The notes under the pieces are model-generated. The model had not been told where the DNA came from. It worked only from the letters and a program-made list of their open reading frames with translations, and did not search any database. A stretch of DNA of 64,000 bases from Neopestalotiopsis rosae (taxonomy: Eukaryota; Ascomycota; Sordariomycetes; Amphisphaeriales; Sporocadaceae), in assembly GCA_023078685.1 (NCBI GenBank), contig JALGAS010000009.1, positions 3,207,705 through 3,271,704 on the forward strand, in the 5' to 3' direction. Numbering within the stretch: position 1 is the stretch's first letter; each line of letters starts with the position of its first letter. Below, piece by piece: positions 45,962 through 56,441 of this stretch. The translations under genes and the position numbers were made by a program.

Positions 45962-45974
45962 GTTATAAGCCCGG
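45962..45974 (+). promoter_or_regulatory. Copia-2 primer-binding site
   Basis: GTTATAAGCCCGG, identical to the site in Copia-1, placing the LTR end at 45961. Confidence 0.6.
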
Positions 45975-46299
45975 TTTATTTAATTTAGCTTTATTACCTA
46001 ATTATTTTTCCGCTTATAAATTACCTTTTAGGAATCGATATTATTTAAATTTATTTTTTTTTTTAAATTCCTATTTTAGTCGGAAATCCTTTTAATTATT
46101 TTCTTTTAATAATTATTTTTTAAAAATCCTATTTTTAAATCCTATTTTTTATCGCTAAAATATCTATAATTAATAGCAATATAACCGAATTTATTATTTA
46201 TTTAATAAAGGTTATTTTAATTAATTAAAAAAATTGGATTTTTTAGTTTATTTAATATTAATATTTATTTTAAGCTAATAAAATTTAGGAATATATTAA

Positions 46300-49200
46300 T
46301 CCTACTTCTAAAATTAATTAGCTAATTCCCTTTAATTTTATTAAGGATATTTACCGCGAAAAGCTTAAAACCAAAATTAAAAAGCGTTATAAAAAGGATA
46401 TTAAAAAATAATAATTAAAGCTATTTAAAACTCGAGGCAAAAAACCTAAAGAAGAACCTTTATTAAATATAATAGATTTTACCGATCGATAATATAAAGA
46501 GTGCGCTATTTGTAATATTAGTTATAATATTATTAACGCTTATATTAAGCGATTTAAAATTTAGGTTTAAATAACCGTAGATTCGAAATTATAAAATATA
46601 GCTATTATAAAAGCTTCGAAAAATAGCGAATACGGACCTCGATTTATAATCGTACGTTTAAAAAAACGGCTTATACTTACGCTAAAAGATAAAAAAAAGC
46701 AAATTACCGAGGAATATAATAATATGCTTAAAAAAGCGAATCGCACTTAAAACCCTATTTAATAATTTCGGGAGTAGGAAAAAAAGCTATTAATTACCGA
46801 AATATATAATGCGATTATAATTATAAATCCCTTTATAATACGCAATTTTTTAAATATAATAAATAAAAAAATCGCATTAAGCTAAGGTATTATAATACGC
46901 GATAACTAAAATAACGGTTTTATTTAAAATAAAATTTTATAAAAGCTAGGCATTATGCTTTTTGCGAAATTAAACGATTTGGCCGCAACCGCAAAATACG
47001 ATAAGGATCGGGCTTTCTTTATTTTTAACCCTAATTCGAATATTTTTATAACGCTAATTATAAGGGGCTTTAATAATAAAATAAAATAAACCCTTAATAA
47101 TTGCTTTTATAAAACCCTTAAGGACCCTAAGCATAATTAGCTACCGGAATAATATATAATTTTGGAATTTATATTTATAAAAAAGATTATTCGCAGCATT
47201 AAAAAGCTTTTAGAAGCCGATATTTAAATAATTCGGATTAGGCTTAATTAGCATAAATTCCGTTTTTTAAAAAATGCCTTTATTAAAAAAAAATAAATAT
47301 AAAATAATAATAATAGGTTTAGCGGGAAGGAGAAATCTATAGATTTTATTTATATAATTATTTACCGATTAAATTAGATTTTTAATTACGCCGGTTTTAT
47401 AGCTTTTTATAATTTTAATATTATTTATTTATTATATTATTATATTTTATTCGATAATTATAATTTTATATATATAATTAATAACGAAAAATTATTTATA
47501 CCTAAAATTATAATTTATATAATTAAATAATATATTAAAATTAATATTTTAAAATTGGAAATTAAAGCTTAAGGAAAAAGATTTATAAAAAGAATTTTAA
47601 AAAACGCAAATAAAAACCCTATTAATTTAATTTTTTAGGATATAGCTTATATCCTAAATTTCCATATTAATATTATATCGGAGCTTAAGCTTAAAAAATA
47701 TAAAATATAAAAATATAAAATAAATGCTATATTCCGTAAAAAAGGATTTTCCGATTCCTATATTTTAGCTAAATTAATTAAAAAAAAGAATTTTATTTTC
47801 CTTTAATATATAAATATTCCTTTTTATTTATATAATATTTTATTAGAAATCGTTATAAATTTAAGCTATTTTATTACGTTTGGAATAATTAATTAACGCA
47901 AATTTTAAAAATTTAAAAATTTTATTAAGCCTAAATTTAAAAATAAAAATTTATAGCATTTACGGTTAAAATACCTAAAATTAAAGGCTTTAAAAAAATT
48001 AGTTTTTAGAGCTAAAAATATAATTATTAATAAAATAAAATAATTAGATTATAAGGCGTATGCTAAAATATTAGCTTTATAAATAATTTTAAAAAAAAAG
48101 AGAGAATATCGATTTAAACGACTTTTTTAAAGGGTATTAATAAACCTGGTTTTTTACGATTAAATACTAGATAATTTTATAAAAGCGGTGGTTTTTAAGG
48201 AAAAATAGGCTAGGAAATATTTCGTTAAATTTATAAAAATAAAAAAAGCTTTAATTTTTATTTAAATTATTTAGGAATTCGTTATTTAGGTTAAGAAATA
48301 ATATAAAATGGATATTGCTATTTTATTTATTAATAAAAAATTAGGATTAATATTTATAAAAAAAAAAGGAAAATTCCAAAAATAAGCTAAAAAAAAAGGG
48401 ATTAAATTTTAAATTAGCCCTTTTTATATTTATAAATTATATAATAATATAAAAAAAGCAAATAAAAAATTAAAATAAAAAGCTATTAAAATGCTTAATA
48501 AAGCGAATTTCCCTGCGAAGCTTTAGGGTAAAATATTAAAAGCTATAGCTTATTTTTATAATATAAGCCTAAATTAATTAAATAAATTTAAATTATTAAA
48601 TAAAACCTTTAATAATTAGTTTTAAAGGTATTTTAGGTAATATTTACCCGAGCTTATTAAAATATTTTCCAAAAATATGCGTTTAAATTAAAATAATATT
48701 TATATATATAATTATTTTGCTTATTTATTAATAAAATAAAAAAAATAAAATCCGAGAAATATAAAATTTAAAACCGAATATAAAGCTTATATCGGATATT
48801 TAATTAAATATTAATTAAATTAAATATATAGAATTTAAATACCGTTAAATAACGAAATAATAATAATACGCAATATTAAATTTAACGAATTATAATTTTA
48901 TTAAGGATAAAATAAGGAGAAATAAATTGCTTTTTTAAAAAAAGAACGCCGAAAAATCGTTAATAAAATTAAAAAGCTAACGATTATTTTAATTAAAAAT
49001 AATTTATTATTAAGATTTAATTTATAAGAATTAGGTATTATTATAGAATTGCGTGGTTTAGGGGGTAAAGGAGTTATAAAAAATACTTTTAATAATTTTT
49101 AATAAATTACGGAATAACCCGGGGTTAACGATAAAGCCGGCTATTTTATTAGTTAAAATTTAAATATTCCCCTAAAAATCTCTTTAAACGCTTTATAAAG

Positions 49201-49910
49201 CTTTAAGCTAGGCTAAGACCTAAATATATTATTTCTAAAAATAACGCCTAAATTTTAAATTAGGACCGGAATAGCTAAATAAGGTTATAAAAAAGCTTTT
49301 TTAGCGAATATAAAAGCTGATTTTTAATATTTTTACCGTAAAATATATTTTAACGGACGAAACGGGATAAAAAATAATTAGCTATTTTTATTAAAGCTTA
49401 TAAAATCCTTTATTTAATAGGGTAAAAATTCGGAAAACGATATTTTCTTAGATATTATAAAATTATAAAAAAAAATATTAGGAATTTTTAAATTAAAAAT
49501 CCTAATACGTAATATTAATTTTAAAAAATTAGCACGCTTTAAGATAGAGATATTATTAAGGATTATTAATATTAGAAATAAAATATTTAATAAAAATAAA
49601 TATCCTAATATTAATTTAAATAAAAAGGAATTATTTAGGCGTTTTATTCGGGTGCGGAAAGTATTAAATCGATTTATAAATTGGATTTTTTTTATTCGCG
49701 AAATAAATTATAAAATATTTATTATTTAGGAAATTAATCCTTTTTAGATTTTTTTTACGGAAATTTTTATGCTATTTCTTTTTAAAAATAAATTTAAGGA
49801 ATATAAAACATTATATTATATAATTGCTTTTATAATATTAAGCTATAAACCGATTTTAAATAATATAAAAATATTTATTAAAAAAATAATAAAAGCTAAA
49901 AAGAATTCTT
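46300..49910 (+). pseudogene. Copia-2 gag, protease and integrase remnant
   Basis: Reading through stops, gag-like sequence spans about 46,300-47,300. A protease-like FDNYNFIYIINNEKLFIP occurs near 47,450, equivalent to the copia DSGAT..HV.N..L pattern. Integrase follows at about 48,150-48,900, recognisable from the KANFPAKLQGKILKAIAYF segment and the downstream AYIGYL. All frames are closed by TAA/TAG from RIP. Confidence 0.65.
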
Positions 49911-50422
49911 TGTTACGAACATGCACCCTTGCAGAAGGACAAACAACTGTGTTGGCGCTTAAGAAGGTATGCTGCGGGGCAGTGACCACGGCCCTGGCCA
50001 AAAGACCCAGCCACCCCCGCCAGCTGTCAACAAGTGTTGACAGGATCATGGCCTTGGCAATGATCCATTGGCATGGATCACAAGGATCATTGTGATCCAT
50101 AAGATCCAAGAACAAAGGGGATCATACTTGTTGGTATGATCCAAGCAAACATCAGTGAGGGAATGAATGGATATATTAGGGAGGGATTTCCTACGGTTAC
50201 ATAGACAGTCATTACCTCAGTGATCAATCTAAGCATCTATCTTACCCATAGGTGAAGCATTCAATACGCTTTGACGACTACACTTGTGAATCATTTCAGG
50301 ACCACCATCTTCAGTTACTCATTGCTCAGTTCAGTATCTTGGCTAGCGTTCCCTGTTAGCATAAACCCCCAACACCTCTTATACTCAGGTTTATTCTAGA
50401 AACCCGTAGTATAGTCGTTACA
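49911..50422 (+). repeat. Gypsy-1 copy 2, 5' LTR
   Basis: TGTTACGAAC to GTCGTTACA. Contains four perfect inverted repeats listed in the next entry and an ATATATTAGG TATA-like stretch near 50,171. Confidence 0.96.
50024..50142. other. Cluster of palindromes in the Gypsy-1 LTR
   Basis: 50024-50043 has 9-bp arms CTGTCAACA/TGTTGACAG with a 2-nt loop. 50061-50080 has arms TGATCCAT/ATGGATCA. 50073-50100 has 11-bp arms ATGGATCACAA/TTGTGATCCAT. 50119-50142 has arms GGATCATAC/GTATGATCC. The second and third overlap and exclude each other. The motif GGATCA/TGATCC recurs throughout. All young LTRs carry the cluster. Confidence 0.8.
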
Positions 50423-50440
50423 TTTTGATCACTCTTGTTC
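50423..50440 (+). promoter_or_regulatory. Gypsy-1 primer-binding region, no tRNA-type site
   Basis: The bases after the LTR read TTTTGATCACTCTTG and lack the TGG that a tRNA 3'-end primer would need. Nine bases (TTGATCACT) are complementary to AGTGATCAA at 50219-50227 in the LTR, which would allow self-priming of the kind known for Tf1-like elements. The match includes a palindromic core, so it is weak evidence. Confidence 0.35.
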
Positions 50441-50481
50441 AGGTACGTTCCCCCAGAAACTAACTGAGCAATATCGGCAGA

Positions 50482-52977
50482 ATGTCTACCGTCAGCAAGG
50501 ACAGCGGCAGTAGCAAGAAAGGAAAGGAGACAACAAAGGCCACTCAGGAACAGACACCCCAAGAATCCCCCACTCAAGCTATGAGTATTGACTCCGATGG
50601 AGACGACGACTTCGAAGTCTCCAAGGAACAGTACGAAAGCATTCTTCGGGAAATCAAGCGACTCCAGCGAGAGGAGGATCGCAAGGCCAAACTCATTCAG
50701 GAACTCCAGGATTCCAACACCGCTATGCGAGGAGCAGCCAACATCATCACCACGCCAATCCAGAAGACTGATGGGCTCAAGTTCAACACTCCCGCACCTT
50801 ATGATGGAACGCCTGGAGGGCTCAAAGGATACCTTGCCCAAGTCCGCGCCTATCACTCCTTCCACATGGGAAGCTTCCAGAATGACCTTCAGAGGATCGT
50901 TCACGCAGCATCCTTCTTGAAAGGACGCGCCCTCGCGTGGTTCGAACCATACCTCTCTGAAGCAAGCGAACATGGATGGATGTTGAGCCAGTGCAAGGCA
51001 GAGACACAGAAGATCTTCGGAACCTATGCCGGATTCGAAGAAGCACTCAAATCACTATTCCAAGATCCTGACGAGAAGAGACAAGCCGAACGAGAACTTG
51101 AGAACCTCAAGCAGAAAGCATCCGCGTCAGTATACACTGCAGAATTCAAGCGGATCACCGCTCGCATGGACTGCACCGACGACACACGCATCATGCTATA
51201 CTATCAAGGTCTCAAGGAAGAAGTCAAGGATGAGATCAGTAGGATCTTGTACCTACCTACCGACTTCACCCAGTACGCGGAACTTGTGGTACGCATTGAC
51301 AACCAACTATACGCTCGACGGTCTGAAAAGAAACAAACCCCGAAATACCAGAGCCGTACCACCGCCAACATGGGAAGACCCCGACAAAACGGATATAACA
51401 ACCGAAACCGCGACTGGAAGAACAAGACGTCATACGGACAACACAGCGGACCCATGGACCTTGACGCTACCCAGCGAAAGGACAAATCCAAGGTCAAGTG
51501 CTACAACTGCGGGAAAATGGGACACTACGCGAGCGAGTGCAACCAACCAAAGAAACTGGGATTTAAACCAGTGCCAGAGGGCAAGAAGCAGATCTACAGC
51601 ACCAAGCGAGAAGAAGTACCCCACGACTCTCTCTCCTGGACGGCGTGCTACGACGACGAATGTCGAACGCATAAATCCAGCAAGCGAGACAGTGGATGGT
51701 ACCCCAAGCAACCAAGAACCCTAGCCGCCGCGACGCGCCTGGGAAGGAATGTCCACATCGGATCAGAAGGACAACTGGTAGACAGCGATAGCGACACTAT
51801 CGGCAGCGCTTCAGAGAACGAAGGCTACCACCAAGTCAGAGAAGCAGAACAACAGCTTCGACAGCAACAAACGACCCCATCTGTGGACGACACTAGCAGC
51901 GATGAGGAGGATACCTACGAACCCATGGACACCGACTACAAGGGAAGAAGGGAACTCATCACGAAACTAGAAACCTCCACTAGGGATGAACTCGAACGGG
52001 AATTCAGACAAACCCGACGAATCGACACCAATGCCCAGTTTACTCTCTCTGCCGTGGAGATGTACGGCACGGGGCAACAACTAGCAGAAATCCTCCAGAA
52101 AACCACCGACACCCCATGGGAGCAGAGAACCCCGGGAGCCAAATTTGGAGACGACCCCCGACTCAGCATCAAGCACCCTCAGCACCACCAGATCGCGTGG
52201 GTAGGATGCATCGACCCGGGATGCGACGAACACCTTGAAAACAAAACATCTCAAGGAGTATTCCCACTACGAATGGGAAAAGACGCCATTTGCTACCCCC
52301 ATCTAGCTGAGCACGCAGGAAAGGCAGAAGTAAGCTACTGCGACGCACGAGGATATGTCGTACTTGCTTTGCACCCTAGACCACCGCAGTGCTCGATCAA
52401 CGAGAAAAAACCATGGTGGACATGCCCACAGGATGACTGCATACGCCATATGCAAAACAAAGCAGAAGCATGGAAACGCATCAGAGACCTGAGAATATCA
52501 GGAAAGCTCAAGATTGAACCAGTGGAAGAAACTTTCGATGTCCGGAACGTAATGAATACCACCCGGAAAGAACCTCCACAGCCACTCCGACACACGGTCA
52601 CCATGATATCCGAAGAAACCAACGAACAAATCAAGAAGACATTCACATTACCCCAGCAACCAACGAAGGAAGAACCTTCGCAGAAAGAATTCAACGATAA
52701 ACTAGCCCAGCTTGAGGCACGATATCAAGAGGAAGGACAAGAGAAGCCACCCTCTTGGGAACTTCGGATAGAAGCATTGAATGAGCTAGCAAGAGAGCTA
52801 CGCTCACCCAGACAAACCCCTGGAACGCAGGACGAAGACACAGGCGACGCACACTACCGCCAGAAGAGAAATGAGACCCGAGAACAAAGGGATCAACGGA
52901 TACTCACCAGCGCCGAGAAGCGACGCGCCAACAGACGAATCAACAAGGATTCGGGAAACGACCTGGACCACTTTTAA
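50482..52977 (+). CDS. gag: Gypsy-1 Gag (copy 2)
   Basis: 831 aa; the structural protein that packages element RNA. A Lys/acidic N-terminus is followed by a coiled coil at about residues 48-78. The retrotransposon gag (capsid) domain lies at about residues 110-275 (LKGYLAQVRAYHSF, RALAWFEPYL, LENLKQKASASVYTAEF). A basic linker precedes a CCHC zinc knuckle C340-x2-C343-x4-H348-x4-C353. Beyond this there are nearly 480 more residues, about twice the usual Gag length, with three C-x4-C-x2-H modules at 389-397, 576-584 and 648-656, a C604-x2-H607-x3-H611 group and a charged helical tail. The start is the first ATG after the LTR, 60 nt in. A slippery site 22 nt before the TAA stop probably yields Gag-Pol. 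The copy 3 Gag has the same sequence. Confidence 0.9.
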   Translation: MSTVSKDSGSSKKGKETTKATQEQTPQESPTQAMSIDSDGDDDFEVSKEQYESILREIKRLQREEDRKAKLIQELQDSNTAMRGAANIITTPIQKTDGLKFNTPAPYDGTPGGLKGYLAQVRAYHSFHMGSFQNDLQRIVHAASFLKGRALAWFEPYLSEASEHGWMLSQCKAETQKIFGTYAGFEEALKSLFQDPDEKRQAERELENLKQKASASVYTAEFKRITARMDCTDDTRIMLYYQGLKEEVKDEISRILYLPTDFTQYAELVVRIDNQLYARRSEKKQTPKYQSRTTANMGRPRQNGYNNRNRDWKNKTSYGQHSGPMDLDATQRKDKSKVKCYNCGKMGHYASECNQPKKLGFKPVPEGKKQIYSTKREEVPHDSLSWTACYDDECRTHKSSKRDSGWYPKQPRTLAAATRLGRNVHIGSEGQLVDSDSDTIGSASENEGYHQVREAEQQLRQQQTTPSVDDTSSDEEDTYEPMDTDYKGRRELITKLETSTRDELEREFRQTRRIDTNAQFTLSAVEMYGTGQQLAEILQKTTDTPWEQRTPGAKFGDDPRLSIKHPQHHQIAWVGCIDPGCDEHLENKTSQGVFPLRMGKDAICYPHLAEHAGKAEVSYCDARGYVVLALHPRPPQCSINEKKPWWTCPQDDCIRHMQNKAEAWKRIRDLRISGKLKIEPVEETFDVRNVMNTTRKEPPQPLRHTVTMISEETNEQIKKTFTLPQQPTKEEPSQKEFNDKLAQLEARYQEEGQEKPPSWELRIEALNELARELRSPRQTPGTQDEDTGDAHYRQKRNETREQRDQRILTSAEKRRANRRINKDSGNDLDHF

Positions 52978-52995
52978 AGAGGCAAAAGCGGTCCA
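52953..52995 (+). promoter_or_regulatory. -1 ribosomal frameshift signal between gag and pol
   Basis: GGGAAAC at 52953-52959 is read G GGA AAC in the gag frame, the canonical X XXY YYZ heptamer. After 4 nt a hairpin follows: outer stem TGGACC (52964-52969) with GGTCCA (52990-52995), inner stem CTTTT (52971-52975) with AAAAG (52984-52988), loop of 8. The gag TAA lies in the hairpin. After a -1 shift the pol frame is open from 52959 through to the pol stop at 56441. Confidence 0.7.
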
Positions 52996-53066
52996 CCACA
53001 GAAAGGTCCATCTGTGCCACCAACGGCACCAAGCTACACGATCACCTAACGATCCCGATCAGGATC

Positions 53067-56000
53067 ATGAACCAAGAAATACGAGCCCTGGTAGACACGG
53101 GAGCTCAAGGAATTTTTATCTCCCCAAGAATCGTCAATAAACTTAAGGTACCATGGAAATGGAAGAAGACGCCCTACACACTCAACACTGTTGATGGACA
53201 ACCTATATCTTATGGAGATGGAATTGTTGACATGGAGACTGCGCATATTCAAGTCTACATCCAAGACCATAAGGAGGAACTCACGTGCGACATCACAGAA
53301 ATCACGGACTACGATGTAGTCCTAGGGATAACCTGGTTGAAGGAGAGCTGTCCCCGAGTGAACTGGAAAACAGGCCAATTCCAGTGGGATTTACCAGGAA
53401 TAGAGTCAGCCCCTGAGGAGAGTTTGAAGAACAAACCCTCAAGCGACCCTGAGACACTTGGATTTTACCTTATGACCAAGCATGTCAAGCCGAAACTCGA
53501 CACTGTAGTACCCGAAGAGTACCAAGAGTTCAGCGACCTGTTCAGCGGAGTGCTGAAAACAGGATTACCAAAGCACACAAGATACGACCATGAAATACCC
53601 CTCCAGGAAGGAAAGGAACCCCATTTCATGCCGACATACCCAGTAAAACCTCAGCATGAGGAAGCGTTGAAAGAATACCTCAACGACATGACCCAGAAAG
53701 GATGGATTACAGAATCCACCTCACCAGCAGGATACCCTATACTTTTCGTACCCAAGAAAAGCAAAGACGGGAAACCCAAATGGAGACCTTGCATCGACTA
53801 TCGCAAGCTTAACGATATCACGATCAAGAACCGATACCCCCTTCCTTTGATCAAGGACCTACGCGACAAGTTGCACGGAGCCAAGTGGTTTACGGCCCTA
53901 GACTTGCCCAATGCGTACGGATTGATCAGAATTAAGGAAGGAGAAGAATGGAAGACCGCATTCCGTTGCAAATACGGACATTTCGAATACAAGGTTATGC
54001 CTTTCGGCCTAACCAACGCACCAGCAAGTTTTCAAAACATGATCAACGATGTCCTTCGGGAATACCTCGACAAGTTCGTAGTAGTATATCTCGATGATAT
54101 ACTCATCTACTCCAAAGACCTCGAAGAACACAAGCAACATGTCAAAATAGTGTTACAGAAACTGCAGGACGCGAACCTGCTAGTCAACCCCGAGAAAAGC
54201 GAATTCCATAAGAAAGAAGTCACCTTCGTAGGATACGTCGTATCCCCCGGAGAAGTCAAAATGGAACCATCCAAGATTGCAGCAGTAAGAGACTGGCCTA
54301 CCCCGAAAACGGTAACAGAAGTCAGATCCTTCTTAGGACTCGTAAACTTCTACCGAATGTTCATCAGGAACCTCGGAGGCATAGCCGCACCTCTCACGCA
54401 CCTGACGAAAAAGGATGTACCCTTCATTTGGACAACCAAGGAACAAGAAACGTTCGAACAAATCAAGGAAGCCATTACGGATGAACCAGTAATGCGCATG
54501 GCAGACCCAGAACGGGAGTTCGAAGTCGAGACAGATGCCTCGGACTACGCCATGGGTGGACAGCTCACACAAAAGGACGACAATGGGAAACCACACCCTG
54601 TCGCCTTCTACAGCAAGAAGTTCACCAAGGAACAACTCAACTACCAGATCCATGACAAGGAACTAATGGCAATTATCGAAGCCTTCAAGGAATGGAGACA
54701 CTATCTTAGTGGAACCAACTACAAGGTCCAAGTCTACACCGATCACAAGAACCTCGCCTCGTTCACAACCAGCAAAGAACTCAACAAGCGACAAATCAGA
54801 TGGGCAGAGTTCTTGGCAGACTTCAACTTCGAAATCAGCTATCGAAGAGGAACTGAAAACGGAAGAGCCGATGCGCTCAGCCGACGACCAGATCATTATC
54901 AGGATACGCCCAAGGAGGCACACACCCTTTTTACCATGGAAGAAAACGGGAAACTGGTCCCGACCATGAATCTCTATGCAACCATGAGCATAACCAACCA
55001 TAACAGCTGGACGGAACGCATGACTAAGTGCCCAGATCCAGATGACAACCTAGTAGGGAGACACGATCCCAGCCAACAGCACTATAACGGGAAGATCAAA
55101 ATCAAGGAACCACTACTCCAAGAGCTAATCAAAGATTACCACGAGTCACCGACTAGTGGACACCAAGGAGTGTTCAAGACAACCAAGCGAATCCAACAAC
55201 ACTTCGATTACCCACAGCTGCGGAAACACGTCAGCAACATCATCAAGGAATGCGATTTATGCAATAAGGCAAAATCAGCACGACACAAGCAATATGGACA
55301 GTTGCAACCCATACCGCCACCAGACAGAGCATGGAAATCTATCGCTCTAGACTTCATCGTGAAGCTACCACTATCAAGGGAACCCTTAACTGGAGTATTC
55401 TACGATAGCATCCTAGTATTCACCGAACGACTCACGAAGTACGCATACTTCCTCCCATACAAGGAAGCAAGTAACGCAGAAGAATTGGCATACACCTTCC
55501 TACGGACGATCGCCAGCAGACACGGATTACCAGACGAAATCATCTCCGATCGAGACAAGCTATTCACATCGAATTTCTGGAAATCACTCATCAGTCAGTT
55601 AGGATGCAATCACAAGTTATCCACCGCCTTTCACCCACAAACCGATGGACAAACAGAACGAGCCAACCAAGTACTCGAAGAATACCTCAGATGCTATGTC
55701 AATCATCAGCAAGACAATTGGGTCACACTATTGCCACTTGCGGAGTTTGCATACAACAGTGCAGTACGAGAACCCACCGGAATGTCACCGTTCTACGCCA
55801 ATTACGGCTTCGAACCCGACATCACCAAAGAACCAATCAGAGGAAAAGGACTTGCACCACACGCCATTCAGCGTGTAGACCAGCTCAAACACCTGCAAGC
55901 ACAACTCCAGAAAGACCTTATCATGGCCCAAAGCAAGACCAAAGAAAGACATGATAGGAAGAAGATTGAGGGACCAATCTTTGCGGAGGGAGACAAAGTC

Positions 56001-56441
56001 TACCTTCTACGCAAGAACATCAAAACCAAGCGACCAAGCGACAAACTCGACTTCAAGAAACTCGGAGCATTCATAATCGAGAAGAAGATCTCGGATGTCA
56101 ATTACCGTCTCAAGTTACCAAAAACTATGAGAAACCACCGAACCTTCCATATCTCATTGCTAGAGCCAGCACCAAAGAACGCTAAAGTCGACGAAACGCT
56201 AGAAACAGAACCCGATCAGCAAGAATACGTCGTTGAGGAAATCATCGACCATAAGAAAGTCGGACGGGGATACCAATTCCACGTTAAATGGAAAGACTAC
56301 CCACCTGAGGAAAACACTTGGGAACCTAGGAAGCATGTTGAGGGCTGCGCCGCTCTTGACCAGTATCTCCGGTCTCAACAAGAGGACCAAGATCTACAAA
56401 ATCACTTCCGAAACCAAGTGAAGACCAATCCACCTCGTTAG
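53067..56441 (+). CDS. pol: Gypsy-1 Pol (copy 2): protease, RT, RNase H, integrase, chromodomain
   Basis: 1,124 codons from the first ATG, but the frame is open upstream to the slippery site, so expression as Gag-Pol (about 1,160 Pol residues) is more likely. The aspartic protease has DTGA at residues 10-13. RT follows at about 225-400 with the catalytic YLDD at 341-344. RNase H starts at D490 (TDASDYAMGG). Integrase has an HHCC zinc region (GHQGVF..., CDLC) and a D762, D828, E864 triad with the DD35E spacing. Next is a GPF/Y-like linker (KLDFKKLGAFII...FHISLLEP). A chromodomain lies at about 1055-1105 (VEEIIDHKK, FHVKWKDYP, NTWEPRKHV). These make it a Ty3/gypsy chromovirus. Chromodomains of this class are known to steer integration to H3K9-methylated chromatin. 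No stop or missing catalytic residue is seen. Confidence 0.93.
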   Translation: MNQEIRALVDTGAQGIFISPRIVNKLKVPWKWKKTPYTLNTVDGQPISYGDGIVDMETAHIQVYIQDHKEELTCDITEITDYDVVLGITWLKESCPRVNWKTGQFQWDLPGIESAPEESLKNKPSSDPETLGFYLMTKHVKPKLDTVVPEEYQEFSDLFSGVLKTGLPKHTRYDHEIPLQEGKEPHFMPTYPVKPQHEEALKEYLNDMTQKGWITESTSPAGYPILFVPKKSKDGKPKWRPCIDYRKLNDITIKNRYPLPLIKDLRDKLHGAKWFTALDLPNAYGLIRIKEGEEWKTAFRCKYGHFEYKVMPFGLTNAPASFQNMINDVLREYLDKFVVVYLDDILIYSKDLEEHKQHVKIVLQKLQDANLLVNPEKSEFHKKEVTFVGYVVSPGEVKMEPSKIAAVRDWPTPKTVTEVRSFLGLVNFYRMFIRNLGGIAAPLTHLTKKDVPFIWTTKEQETFEQIKEAITDEPVMRMADPEREFEVETDASDYAMGGQLTQKDDNGKPHPVAFYSKKFTKEQLNYQIHDKELMAIIEAFKEWRHYLSGTNYKVQVYTDHKNLASFTTSKELNKRQIRWAEFLADFNFEISYRRGTENGRADALSRRPDHYQDTPKEAHTLFTMEENGKLVPTMNLYATMSITNHNSWTERMTKCPDPDDNLVGRHDPSQQHYNGKIKIKEPLLQELIKDYHESPTSGHQGVFKTTKRIQQHFDYPQLRKHVSNIIKECDLCNKAKSARHKQYGQLQPIPPPDRAWKSIALDFIVKLPLSREPLTGVFYDSILVFTERLTKYAYFLPYKEASNAEELAYTFLRTIASRHGLPDEIISDRDKLFTSNFWKSLISQLGCNHKLSTAFHPQTDGQTERANQVLEEYLRCYVNHQQDNWVTLLPLAEFAYNSAVREPTGMSPFYANYGFEPDITKEPIRGKGLAPHAIQRVDQLKHLQAQLQKDLIMAQSKTKERHDRKKIEGPIFAEGDKVYLLRKNIKTKRPSDKLDFKKLGAFIIEKKISDVNYRLKLPKTMRNHRTFHISLLEPAPKNAKVDETLETEPDQQEYVVEEIIDHKKVGRGYQFHVKWKDYPPEENTWEPRKHVEGCAALDQYLRSQQEDQDLQNHFRNQVKTNPPR

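Noticed and set aside
49769..50095. 108-codon frame joining Copia-2 sequence to the Gypsy-1 LTR
   Set aside because: Chance fusion across the insertion site of young copy 2.
50356..50973. 205-codon minus-strand frame across the Gypsy-1 LTR end and gag start, repeated in each copy
   Set aside because: It is the complement of well-supported gag sequence, has no motif, and repeats only because the element repeats.
51026..51724. 232-codon plus-strand frame inside gag
   Set aside because: Alternative frame of the capsid and knuckle coding sequence; composition (Thr/Arg/Asn-rich) is typical of a frame shadow.
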